NCBI GenBank assembly: GCA_019638085.1
Contig: JAHBUL010000012.1
Location: forward strand, 62,001 to 126,000
Origin: Flavobacteriales bacterium
GTDB lineage: Bacteria; Bacteroidota; Bacteroidia; Flavobacteriales_F; PHOS-HE28
Direction of reading: 5' to 3'
Length of the DNA stretch: 64,000 bases
Shown: piece by piece, positions 1 to 8,642 of the stretch
Layout: each line of letters begins with the position of its first letter
Position numbering within the stretch: the stretch's first letter is position 1
Notes under the pieces: model-generated
What the model was told of the DNA's origin: nothing
The model's database searches: none
The model's input: only the letters and a program-made list of their open reading frames with translations
Made by a program: the position numbers and the translations under genes

Positions 1-3000
1 ATCGCTCACCTCTGAGGTGCCGTCAAGATCAGTCTGGCGAAGGCGGTAGTAGCTCAAGCCGCTCAGGGGCTGGCGGTCCTCATCGGCGTAGTTAACGATC
101 TGTTGGCTGTTTCCTGCACCCGGTACTTGGAGTAGTGCCTGGAAGTTCATTGCATCCGCACTGCGCTCCACAGTAAAATGATCGTTGTTCTGTTCCGATG
201 CCGTGCTCCAGCGGAGATCCACCTTGCTATTCTTCGGCACTGCAGTAAAGGAGAGGAGTTCGATGGGTAGCGGGTTCTCCGAGGATACAGAGGCCAGGGT
301 CCAGTAGTTCGCTGCGGATGTGAAGGAGGTTTGCAATGTACCGGATGTGACGGTGCCGGATGCCGGGGTACCCGTGGTGGCACTGTTGCCACGGTTCATC
401 CACAGGCCCGCCACATCATCCCAATACGCCACGCGAAGATCCGCAAGGAGGGTGACACCACAGCTCACGGGGTCTTCCCAGCTGAGGTTGACGAAAGCAT
501 TCGGGGTCCATGCACCACTACGGTCGATCTGCCAATGCTCACAATCACTCACATGGTGCAGTGCGGGTTCATGTGCAAGACTGAGCGGGGGCAGCATGGC
601 CTCGTTGAAATACTCAGCAGTAAAAGCAGAACCAGCTGCTCCGCTGATGGAGGAAAGCGATGCGGGCCGGTAGGTATTGTTCTTTCCGATGGGGAAAGTA
701 AAGTCCGTGTTGCCGAACTTTTTCACCGGGCCGTGAACGAAACCCGCATTGCTGGCATTCACCACTGCGGCACCGGCGTTGAGCGTAAGTAACTCTGTGG
801 GCGAAGAGAAGATGCGACCTTGGGTAAGGTCCAACTCGTTCCGGATGGTTATCGGTGAGGTGAGGTATACGTCGCCTCCGCTTTTATCCACCTTCAGATC
901 ACCGAATAGTTCAGTGGGATCGCTGTTCAGGATGTATTGGTCAACCACCCCATTGAGGATCACCGAACTGTAAATGTCCTTGAAGTGGAACTCATCCTCC
1001 AGATTGGTGAAGTCCCCGCCCAGTCGTAGAGTACCGAAAGCACTTATGGAGCTTTGAAGATCCAATACCCCACCGATCCCGATCGTGAGATCTCCGGAAA
1101 CATGGACCTGGGAGCCTGTCGCATTGGCTCGTAACCGGGCGGTGCTGCTGCCAACGGTATTACCGGATAGCTCAACGGTTCCGGCATTCAATGTGGCATT
1201 GGCAAGCACATCCGTACCCAAAAGCCCGGTCCCAACGGTGTTCTGGATCCGGAAGAGGCCACCCACCGTAAGCGTACTGTTTGCTTCCACTGTAAGGTAT
1301 CGAAGCACGTTGTTGTTCGTGATCTGGGTCAATGAAGCACATACTGCGGTGCCTCCGGGCTGGTTTCCCGAGATCAACCCTACACTGCAATGTCGCGTGG
1401 CGTTTTCCGTGATCACCACATCCGTGGCCGCATCCGGTATCCGTGCATCATCCCAGTTCTTGCACTCGAACCAGTCGGTGTTGATCGCACCACGCCATAG
1501 GCCGTGGGTCATCGGTGTTGAATTGATCGGAAGGATGGGAGCCGAAAGCCAGTTGTAGCCATTCGCGTAATAGTCGGTACAAGTCGCATAGGAATTCCAA
1601 TTGGCCGTGTTGTCGAGCCGGATGATCCAATCCCGCTGGCTCGCCATGGTGGTGAGTCCCGTATACTTGTTGAAGTCCGAAGCGAGCGTGGGGGACGTAC
1701 TGAAGCATTCCACGCCGGGAGGTAAGTTGCTGCGTTGGTTGGGAGTACTGCTACAGGATGCGACCCACGGATAGGTGGGGTTTGTGCTGAATGCATAGAG
1801 CAGCGTGCCGGTATAGGTCGCGTTATTGCCGTTCGTGGTTCCCGGGGACCACACGCCACCCTGCATGAAGAACAGCTGGTCGCCATTCACATTGAGGGCG
1901 ATATTGGTGCCCCCGATCCCGATCGAGGTACTGCTCCATCCCGCGTCCGGGGCCACCGAACTCACATTGGGGCCTCCCGTGCCTTTGATCCGGAAGGTGA
2001 TCACTTGGCCAGCCGGGATGGCAGGGCCTGTGCGCCTCATCCGTACGGTACCCTCGACGTTGCCCCACTGCCCGGGATAGCATCGCTCATATCCATTGTC
2101 CGTCAAGATGAGTTCGGTACCGTATGTGATCTCCTGGAAGCAAAAGAAGCTGACATAGTCGTAATCCTCCGGGGAGCCGCCATCACAGGCGTTGTCGTTG
2201 GCGTTCACCCCCACGATCGCCAGATCACCCGGTGCCAATACCGCAGGTGGGGAGTCGTTGTCACCGATCACCAACGTGGCGGTGTTGTTGGCCCCGATAG
2301 CGAAACCAGCGGACACTGCGATGATGGTGAAGGTCACGGTTTCAGTGGACTCCGGAAGTAGATCGTCGTTCACATGGACTTGGAAGCTCGCCGTGGGCGT
2401 CATGGGGCCGAAGCCAAGGACGAAAATCCCGGACCCAGGTGTGCTTTCAGTCGGAGTTGTAGTATAATCATCGTTAGGCAACGGGCCATATGTTGCACCC
2501 GGACCGTTCGTCATCTGGATGGTCATGTTGCCCGGTGGGTGTGCGGTCGGCAGGAAGCTCAAGGTGAAGATCTGGGTCCCTGCATTCTCCAGTACGGTGA
2601 TGTTCAACGTGCTGAAGTTGATGGTGGGCGTATTGTCGTTGTCCGTTATGGTGAAGACATGGGTAGCGGGAGTCCCGATGTACAAGCCTGCGGTTACTCC
2701 TGTTATGGTGAAGGATATCGTTTCATCGCCCTCGGTGATCGCGTCATCATTGATGATCACGTTGAAGTTGACGGCGGTGGCACCGGCGGTAACGGGAACG
2801 GAGATGGTGGTGGGGCCAGCGGGTGAGGTGGTGTAATCATTGCCCACTCCGTAGGTGGCCGTGCTTGATCCGTTTATGGTGATGGTGATCGTGCCCGCCA
2901 CTGCAGCCGGGTTGATGGCCATGCTCACCGCAACCGTACCCGCGCTTTCCAAGGCTGAGCTGGTGGCCGCGCCAAAGCGCACGGTGGGACCAGCCGTAAA

Positions 3001-3543
3001 GGCCGTCCATTGGATATCATCGATCTTTATCTGTGCACCTGATGTGCGAAGTTCCAAGGTGACGATACCACCCACATTGATCGTGGCGCTGTACGCGACC
3101 ACTGTATTCGAACTCGGACTGACAGTAATATCGCTCCCCACTTGGCTGCCGTTCACCCAAACCTGGATGGTCCGCGCGCTAGTGCCCGTGAAGGCCCGCA
3201 CATAGTTGAACTGGAGAATCCCCATTCCTCCTGCATATGCGGGCGAGGTGACAGACCCTGAACCGTTGGTACAGATCGCCTTTGTATTTAGCGTTTGATC
3301 GACGCGTGCTAAGGTTGCTGACCATGTGACCCCATCAGTCCCCGTCCAAGACCTGTTCAGGTAACTACTGGGGTTAGGTGATGTTGGTATGTTCTCGAAG
3401 TTCTCATTGCCTTGCGCAAGTCCCACGTGTCCTATCATCAACAGACAGGCCGTGGTCACGGTATGAAGCAGCGCATGCAACCACCCTCCGCACCGTGCAA
3501 TCACAGTACGCCCAAGCCGGGTGATATAGGGGGAGACTCCCAT
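1..3543 (-). CDS. Calx-beta surface protein, T9SS-type (partial, C-terminus off window)
   Basis: The frame is open from an ATG at 3543 to base 1 (1181 codons) with no stop, so the gene runs off the window. The N-terminus looks like a signal peptide ending near GLAQG. Two Calx-beta domains lie at about residues 188-300 and 303-430, each ending in the typical acidic TITDND or VIGDND. A domain starting DLAIVGVNAND follows at about 440, the sort common in Bacteroidota surface proteins. A GLWRGAINTDWFECKNWDD motif is near 680. After a beta-rich region the read part ends in LPIELLSFTAV (about 1093) and a fibronectin-like stretch, which in Bacteroidota usually precedes a T9SS C-terminal sorting domain; that domain should lie just outside the window. 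Likely exported and surface-attached; substrate unknown. Calx-beta domains often bind calcium, which is inference here. Confidence 0.9.
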   Translation of the reverse strand, partial: MGVSPYITRLGRTVIARCGGWLHALLHTVTTACLLMIGHVGLAQGNENFENIPTSPNPSSYLNRSWTGTDGVTWSATLARVDQTLNTKAICTNGSGSVTSPAYAGGMGILQFNYVRAFTGTSARTIQVWVNGSQVGSDITVSPSSNTVVAYSATINVGGIVTLELRTSGAQIKIDDIQWTAFTAGPTVRFGAATSSALESAGTVAVSMAINPAAVAGTITITINGSSTATYGVGNDYTTSPAGPTTISVPVTAGATAVNFNVIINDDAITEGDETISFTITGVTAGLYIGTPATHVFTITDNDNTPTINFSTLNITVLENAGTQIFTLSFLPTAHPPGNMTIQMTNGPGATYGPLPNDDYTTTPTESTPGSGIFVLGFGPMTPTASFQVHVNDDLLPESTETVTFTIIAVSAGFAIGANNTATLVIGDNDSPPAVLAPGDLAIVGVNANDNACDGGSPEDYDYVSFFCFQEITYGTELILTDNGYERCYPGQWGNVEGTVRMRRTGPAIPAGQVITFRIKGTGGPNVSSVAPDAGWSSTSIGIGGTNIALNVNGDQLFFMQGGVWSPGTTNGNNATYTGTLLYAFSTNPTYPWVASCSSTPNQRSNLPPGVECFSTSPTLASDFNKYTGLTTMASQRDWIIRLDNTANWNSYATCTDYYANGYNWLSAPILPINSTPMTHGLWRGAINTDWFECKNWDDARIPDAATDVVITENATRHCSVGLISGNQPGGTAVCASLTQITNNNVLRYLTVEANSTLTVGGLFRIQNTVGTGLLGTDVLANATLNAGTVELSGNTVGSSTARLRANATGSQVHVSGDLTIGIGGVLDLQSSISAFGTLRLGGDFTNLEDEFHFKDIYSSVILNGVVDQYILNSDPTELFGDLKVDKSGGDVYLTSPITIRNELDLTQGRIFSSPTELLTLNAGAAVVNASNAGFVHGPVKKFGNTDFTFPIGKNNTYRPASLSSISGAAGSAFTAEYFNEAMLPPLSLAHEPALHHVSDCEHWQIDRSGAWTPNAFVNLSWEDPVSCGVTLLADLRVAYWDDVAGLWMNRGNSATTGTPASGTVTSGTLQTSFTSAANYWTLASVSSENPLPIELLSFTAVPKNSKVDLRWSTASEQNNDHFTVERSADAMNFQALLQVPGAGNSQQIVNYADEDRQPLSGLSYYRLRQTDLDGTSEVSD

Positions 3544-3725
3544 CTTCTCATACAAATATCGTCATTATCCAACCAACCTGTTGGGGTATGGACCTTGCCG
3601 GATCGTTAAGTTATGCTCGATCGTGGAAAACTGCAGAGCGCATGGTTTCCGGTCACCAAGCTGAATAGTGAAGAGTGGCCGGTGATCGGTACAGGGAAGT
3701 GCTTGAGGTTGCGATACTCCGCGAT

Positions 3726-4004
3726 CTACTCGGTTACACCCGGTTGGAACTTGGCGCGTGGCGTGAGGATGGTGATCACGGGTTCCCCATGGCCATAGTC
3801 GCATTTGGGGCAGGCCACGCGGGTCTCCCGCTTGTAACGGTGGCCATTATCGCATTCGAAGGATTCGGTCAACAAATTCGGGTCGTGCAGATGCGGTCCG
3901 CCCGGACCGGGGGCGGATGCTGTAAAACCCATGTCCGTCCGGACGCTGCTGCGTGTGTATACGATGGATGTTTTGTTCCGGGCGAGGCATTCAGGGCAGT
4001 TCAT
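3726..4004 (-). CDS. Small zinc-ribbon protein (92 aa)
   Basis: A short gene with two CxxC knuckles, C3-P-E-C6 and C65-P-K-C68, plus a further C51 with H55 in a FECDNGHRY motif. This is the layout of a small zinc-binding ribbon. There is no signal peptide or membrane segment, so it is probably cytoplasmic. It lies between the prolyl oligopeptidase and the Calx-beta gene on the same strand but with wide gaps on both sides (about 180 and 240 bp), so it is probably its own transcription unit. The evenly spaced metal ligands and protein-like composition make it a real gene, though no partner or function can be named. Confidence 0.65.
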   Translation of the reverse strand: MNCPECLARNKTSIVYTRSSVRTDMGFTASAPGPGGPHLHDPNLLTESFECDNGHRYKRETRVACPKCDYGHGEPVITILTPRAKFQPGVTE

Positions 4005-4190
4005 GTTGGTACGAGGCGGTAGATGGTTTGATTTTCGCTGAAGATACGACTATCGTTGACGATGAGGGTGGAACGTTCCGGGGCGACGTGTTCGGAACCG
4101 CTACGGGGATAGGCGATTGCTGGTGAAGATGGTGCCACGAGCGCATCATGGATGCTGTGTGCCATCATGGGTCTTCAACTCCAAGAACAA

Positions 4191-4216
4191 AGCCCCGATG
4201 CGTTAACATCGGGGCT
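4191..4216 (-). terminator. Rho-independent terminator after the prolyl oligopeptidase gene
   Basis: A perfect 10-bp inverted repeat (AGCCCCGATG / CATCGGGGCT) with a 6-base loop lies 25 bp past the stop at 4242. On the minus strand it is followed by the T-rich tract TTGTTCTT. Confidence 0.85.
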
Positions 4217-4241
4217 CTGGCAAGGTTCGGAAGGAAGACGC

Positions 4242-6416
4242 TTATTTCACCGTTCCGGCTATCGGGTACTGCGGTACCACGCCGATGTTCTTGAAGAAGA
4301 ACGCCCACTTGTCGGCTTGCTCATCAATGATCATGCTGGTGGGCTTACCGGCACCGTGCCCCGCATTGGTCTCCACGCGGATCAGCACTGGGGCATCACC
4401 CTGCTGCTCGGGCTGCAGTGTGCTGATGAACTTGAAGCTGTGCGCCGGGACCACGCGGTCGTCGTGGTCGGCCGTCATCACCAGGGTGGCCGGGTAGCTC
4501 GCGGGCTTGATGTTGTGCAAGGGTGAATAGGCCTTGAGGTATTCGAATTCCTCCTTGCTATTGTCGGCACTGCCGTATTCCGGGGTCCATCCGAAACCAG
4601 CAGTGAACTTCTGGAAGCGCAGCATGTCCAACACGCCCACGGCGGGGAAGGCCACAGCGCAGAGGTCGGGGCGTTGTGTGATCACGGCACCTACCAAGAG
4701 GCCACCGTTACTACCACCCTCAATGGCCAGATGCGCCTTGTCGGTCCACTTTTGGGCCACAAGGTATTCCGCAGCAGCAATGAAGTCGTCGAACACATTT
4801 TGTTTCTTTTCCTTCATGCCGGCCTTGTGCCACTCTTCGCCGTATTCGCCACCGCCGCGCAGGTTCGCCATGGCGAATACACCGCCTTGCTCCAACAGGA
4901 TCATCCGGCTGGTGCTGAAGCTAGGCGTGAGGCTGATGTTGAATCCGCCGTATCCATAGAGAAGCGCAGGGTTCTTCCCGTTCTTCTCCAGGCCTTTCTT
5001 GTGTACGATGAACATCGGGACCCTGGTGCCATCCTTGCTGGTGAAAAAGGCCTGTTCAGTGGTGAACAGTTCGGGGTCGAACTTCAGTTCCGGGCGGAAG
5101 TACAGATCACTCTTTCCCGTGGCGTAGTCGTACTTATAGATGCTGCCCGGATCCGTGAAGGAAGAGAAGGCATAGAAGGAGTAGGTGTCTTCGCGAAGGC
5201 CACCGAAACCGCCTGCACTTCCCAGTCCCGGTAGTTCGATCTCCTGTTCGTTGCTTCCATCCATGGCGTAACGGTAGATGCGTGTGGTGGCATCCTTGAG
5301 GTAGCTGGCAAAGAGGTTTCCGCCGCCGGTGTTCACGCCTTGGAGCAGATCATCCTTCTGGGGGATCAGGTCCTTCCAGTTCTCTTTGGCAGGCTTGGTC
5401 GGGTTCACGCTCACAAGGCGATAGCGCGGGGCATCCACGTCGGTCATCACCAGAAAGTGACCGGTCTTGGGATCGAAATCGACAATGGAGGTTTTGTGGT
5501 CAAAACCTTCTTGGAGCGGTGTCCACTTGGTACTCGGGTTCGGGATACCTCCCTTACGTAGGTCGAAGAAGTATTCTTCGAATCCATCGGTGCCGGTACT
5601 GATCATAAGTGAGGCGAATTCTTCACCTTCAGTGGTGCCCACACCCACGTATAGGTTCGGCTCGGTGTCGTGCTTCCACACCAGCACATCCTTGTCCTGT
5701 GGGTCGCCGAGCTTGTGGTAATACACTTTCTGCCATTGGCTGGCCGCGCTCAGTTCGGTGCCTTTTACCGGTGCCGGGTAGCGGCTGTAGAAGAAGCCGT
5801 TCTTGTACCAGGCCACGCCACTGAACTTGGCCCATTTCAAGGTGTCGGCCATGGGCTTCAGGGTCTGCAGGTCCCACAGGGTGATGTCCTGCCAGTCACT
5901 GCCGGCCTTCTGCACGCTCACCGCCATGTAGCGGTCGTCCTTGCTGGCACCCATCAGCCCAATGCTGGTGGTACCCTTGGGGTCCACGGCGTTCGGGTCG
6001 ATGAACACGGCATCCTCGCCATCCAGTCCCTTGCGCACATAGATCACGCTCTGGTTCTGTAAGCCGCTGTTCTTGTAGCTGAAGAAGAGCTCACCCACCT
6101 TCATGGGCATGCCTACCTTCGGGAAGTTGAAGAGGTCCTCATAGCGCTTGGCGATCTCGTCCCGGAAGGGGATCTTGCTTAAGTACACCTGGGTAACCGC
6201 ATTCTGGCGCTTTACCCAATCCGCGGTCTCGGCGCTGGTATCGTTCTCCAGCCAGCGATAGGGGTCAGCCACCTTGGTTCCGAAGTAGTCGTCCACCACG
6301 GTGGTGTCCTTGCGGGTTTCCGGGTAGGCGATCTTCTGCATGGGTTCTTTGGCGGTTTCGGAAGCGGTACCACAAGCTGCGAACAGCACGATGACGGCAG
6401 GCAATAGTTTTTGCAT
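4242..6416 (-). CDS. Prolyl oligopeptidase family serine peptidase (S9), lipoprotein
   Basis: A 724-residue prolyl oligopeptidase that should cleave short proline-containing peptides outside the cytoplasm. An N-terminal beta-propeller (about residues 30-420) gates a C-terminal alpha/beta-hydrolase. The catalytic serine lies in GGSNGGLL (near residue 570), the aspartate in TADHDDRVVP (near 655) and the histidine in NAGHGAGKP (near 687). Length matches the family. The N-terminus is a lipoprotein signal with lipobox-like LFAAC, so export and membrane anchoring are likely. I chose the ATG at 6416 because the longer in-frame start is a TTG at 6437 that lies inside a TACTTTTG promoter element. Single gene, with a clear terminator at 4191-4216. 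Confidence 0.95.
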   Translation of the reverse strand: MQKLLPAVIVLFAACGTASETAKEPMQKIAYPETRKDTTVVDDYFGTKVADPYRWLENDTSAETADWVKRQNAVTQVYLSKIPFRDEIAKRYEDLFNFPKVGMPMKVGELFFSYKNSGLQNQSVIYVRKGLDGEDAVFIDPNAVDPKGTTSIGLMGASKDDRYMAVSVQKAGSDWQDITLWDLQTLKPMADTLKWAKFSGVAWYKNGFFYSRYPAPVKGTELSAASQWQKVYYHKLGDPQDKDVLVWKHDTEPNLYVGVGTTEGEEFASLMISTGTDGFEEYFFDLRKGGIPNPSTKWTPLQEGFDHKTSIVDFDPKTGHFLVMTDVDAPRYRLVSVNPTKPAKENWKDLIPQKDDLLQGVNTGGGNLFASYLKDATTRIYRYAMDGSNEQEIELPGLGSAGGFGGLREDTYSFYAFSSFTDPGSIYKYDYATGKSDLYFRPELKFDPELFTTEQAFFTSKDGTRVPMFIVHKKGLEKNGKNPALLYGYGGFNISLTPSFSTSRMILLEQGGVFAMANLRGGGEYGEEWHKAGMKEKKQNVFDDFIAAAEYLVAQKWTDKAHLAIEGGSNGGLLVGAVITQRPDLCAVAFPAVGVLDMLRFQKFTAGFGWTPEYGSADNSKEEFEYLKAYSPLHNIKPASYPATLVMTADHDDRVVPAHSFKFISTLQPEQQGDAPVLIRVETNAGHGAGKPTSMIIDEQADKWAFFFKNIGVVPQYPIAGTVK

Positions 6417-6434
6417 GGTGCGGGGAATGGGGGC

Positions 6435-6442
6435 CAAAAGTA
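6435..6442 (-). promoter_or_regulatory. Bacteroidota -7 element for the prolyl oligopeptidase gene
   Basis: Minus-strand TACTTTTG matches the Bacteroidota -7 consensus TAnnTTTG and ends 18 bp before the ATG at 6416. A TTG lies 15 bp upstream of it, slightly closer than the usual spacing. Confidence 0.55.
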
Positions 6443-6471
6443 GCCAGCATCAGAGATCAAGGAATGGGTGT

Positions 6472-6559
6472 CGTCACTGCGGGCCTGACCCGCAGTCCCG
6501 GCTCCTTGCAAAGGATGCAGACGTGGGATCAAGGGTTGCCTCAACAAGCCGGGATGACG
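6472..6559. repeat. Structured intergenic repeat-like element (88 bp)
   Basis: Read on the plus strand, CGTCA (6472-6476) pairs with TGACG (6555-6559), and TCCCGGCT (6496-6503) pairs with AGCCGGGA (6547-6554). Between the two 5' arms sits a separate hairpin CTGCGGG/CCCGCAG (6477-6495). The result is a three-way-junction fold with inverted-repeat ends, the form of REP or MITE-like dispersed elements. Whether it recurs in the genome cannot be seen from one window. Confidence 0.55.
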
Positions 6560-6610
6560 GATCGGTGGCCGCCATGACATGGAACGAGCGATTCAGCCAA
6601 ACGCTGCCGA

Positions 6611-7942
6611 TCAAGCCCGCCTGCGCACTTCCATCTCCGGCACGGAGGTCAGTTCATAGACCATGCCCGGCCCCGGTTGCAGTTCCATCGTGGCATTCAA
6701 CTGCCCAGCGAGCGTCTGTATCAACTCCATGCCTAGGCTGTTAGGCTTATCCCATTTGCCCCTGTCGGGAATACCCACACCATCGTCCCCGATACGTAGG
6801 TGCAGTCCACCTTTTTCCGTACCGCTGAGGTGAACGATGATGGTACCTTCATCGCGACCGGTGAAGGCATGCTTGAAGCTGTTGCTGATGATCTCGTTGA
6901 TCAGCAGGCCGAGCGGGGTGAGGGTATCCACGCCCAAGGTCTTCACTTGGATGTCCACATCCAATTTCAGTTTCAAGCGGATGTTGTATGCGGAAACCAG
7001 GTCCTTGATAAGGCTGTTGAGATAGTTGCCCACGTCGATGTTCGCGAGGTCCTTGCTCATATATGTCTGCTCATGCACCAAGGCCATGGCCCCCACACGG
7101 TTCACGCATTCGTTGAAGAGTTCCATTGTCCGTGGGTCACTCACCTTGTCGGTCTGGAAGCGGATCAGGCTGCGAACGATCTGCAGGTTGTTCTTCACCC
7201 GGTGGTGGATCTCCTTCAGCATCACTTCCTTCTCCTCCTTGCTTAACATTGTCTCGCGTAAGTTCCTGTTGCTACGCTCCAATTCATCACCCGTACGTGC
7301 CAGCAGTGCGGATCGTTCGTGGCTGTGAGCGAGCAGCTCGGCGACATAGCTTACCAGGACAGCGCAGATCAATGCGAACAAGCTGGCCAAGCCAAGTAGC
7401 AATTGTGCCTCGCTCCATCTTCCGCTCAAGGCCATCGTCTCCTTTCCGAGCCCATCACGATGTACCGTTCGCACAGTGTTCTCCACATGGCTTCTGGTGC
7501 GTTGTACCATCAGACCGAAAATGGCCTCGGCCATCTCGGCTGCTTGGGGTATGCTCCGTAGGCGTTCGGTTTCCCAATGCATCGAATCGCATGCGGCAAG
7601 GTCCTTCTCGAGTTGCCCTCGGAGCTCGGCGATCCCGGGTACGGAAGGAATACTTCCAAGTTCCAAGTTTGCCGAGGTCCGCGTCCTTTCCATCTGGCTC
7701 GCCCAGTTCCGCTCATTGTTCCGTATGTCTTCCCCGTGTACTGCGGCGAGCTCATCTATTACGGTGCTGAGGCGGCTGAGTCCATCGAGCTGTGCCACGT
7801 GACCGTCCAAGCGATTTTGGGCTTGGGATGAGCGGGACATCAATGTGATGTCCCAAACAATGAAGGAAGTTGCCAAGAGGATGGCTACTACGGGAAGGTA
7901 TCGCCAGATGGGATTTCTCACGGAAAGGGGTGCTTTGGTCAC
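6611..7942 (-). CDS. Sensor histidine kinase, HWE/HisKA_2 type
   Basis: A 443-residue membrane sensor kinase. Transmembrane helices at about 14-34 and 183-206 flank a roughly 150-residue extracytoplasmic helical region of CHASE3-like size. A coiled linker leads to the phospho-acceptor motif EIHHRVKNNLQ (about residue 245). The ATPase part shows the N-box NEIISNSFKHAF (about 350) and G1 box DDGVGIP (about 388). The HHRVKNNL type of H-box is typical of HisKA_2 kinases. It lies 27 bp downstream of the DUF4468 gene on the same strand, so the two are probably co-transcribed. No response regulator is adjacent in the operon; the receivers at 10.3-11.1 kb are candidate partners only by proximity. Confidence 0.93.
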   Translation of the reverse strand: MTKAPLSVRNPIWRYLPVVAILLATSFIVWDITLMSRSSQAQNRLDGHVAQLDGLSRLSTVIDELAAVHGEDIRNNERNWASQMERTRTSANLELGSIPSVPGIAELRGQLEKDLAACDSMHWETERLRSIPQAAEMAEAIFGLMVQRTRSHVENTVRTVHRDGLGKETMALSGRWSEAQLLLGLASLFALICAVLVSYVAELLAHSHERSALLARTGDELERSNRNLRETMLSKEEKEVMLKEIHHRVKNNLQIVRSLIRFQTDKVSDPRTMELFNECVNRVGAMALVHEQTYMSKDLANIDVGNYLNSLIKDLVSAYNIRLKLKLDVDIQVKTLGVDTLTPLGLLINEIISNSFKHAFTGRDEGTIIVHLSGTEKGGLHLRIGDDGVGIPDRGKWDKPNSLGMELIQTLAGQLNATMELQPGPGMVYELTSVPEMEVRRRA

Positions 7943-7969
7943 CCTTCAACGGAGGAGGGATGCAAAGCG

Positions 7970-8530
7970 TTACCGCTGCTCAACGGTTTGTCTCATGCGC
8001 GAGGAGAAGTTCTTAACGACCTCACGCACTCGGGCGGTCACTTGTGTACGCATGTCCTCATGCAGTCGTTCAGCCGTGCCCAAACTGATGCCGGGCACCC
8101 GTTCCTTTGGCCGCGCCCCCGCATAGATGGTCCCCAGATCGATCGGACCGCCAACGGCATTCTTGTTCCCGGTGTGGCTGAAATGACTTACGCGTATCCG
8201 ACATTGGCCATTCTCGGCTTGGATACTGATCTTATAGGTGATCACCCCCAGGGTTTGCTGTCGGCTTCCTAATTGCGCACTTCTGAAATTGAAGCGTGCA
8301 TAACCTTCAAGCCTTCCTGAGCCCATGTCCTCCATTACCATTTTCGCTCCAGGTTCCTGGCCGAAGGAGTACGGCCATGCATTCCGGGCTGCCAATTCCA
8401 CCTGGGCTACGGAGAGCGGAAGTGCTACTGCCTCGGTGATCACCAATGGGCGCGGCCCATCCAAGGAACCCTCTTGAGGCTTTGCCATCAGTGCACCGAG
8501 TAGCAAAAAAATGGTGCAAGGCATGCGCAT
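7970..8530 (-). CDS. Secreted DUF4468-like protein
   Basis: A 186-residue protein with a short hydrophobic leader (about residues 1-15) and a beta-alpha body resembling the Bacteroidota DUF4468 family, whose fold is described as TBP-like. Features that fit are an early VALPLSVAQVELAARNAW helix, a GYARFNFR strand and alternating strands ITYKISIQAENGQCRIRVS. Function of the family is unknown. It is the first gene before the histidine kinase at 6611 (27 bp gap), so it may share its promoter. The family assignment rests on pattern recognition only. The start could also be two codons downstream (ATG at 8524). Confidence 0.7.
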   Translation of the reverse strand: MRMPCTIFLLLGALMAKPQEGSLDGPRPLVITEAVALPLSVAQVELAARNAWPYSFGQEPGAKMVMEDMGSGRLEGYARFNFRSAQLGSRQQTLGVITYKISIQAENGQCRIRVSHFSHTGNKNAVGGPIDLGTIYAGARPKERVPGISLGTAERLHEDMRTQVTARVREVVKNFSSRMRQTVEQR

Positions 8531-8608
8531 GGCCGAAAGGTAAATGGGATCTGTGGAGCATCATGTGAAAATACTTGAACCCAAGTATTCCGATAAAATG
8601 CTGTCTGA

Positions 8609-8616
8609 TAGCTTTG
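8609..8616 (+). promoter_or_regulatory. Bacteroidota -7 element for the NYN gene
   Basis: TAGCTTTG fits TAnnTTTG and ends 26 bp before the ATG at 8643. It lies inside the longer in-frame ORF that opens at 8544, which argues for the later start. Confidence 0.5.
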
Positions 8617-8642
8617 TAACCACCTTCATCAACTTATTCAAC

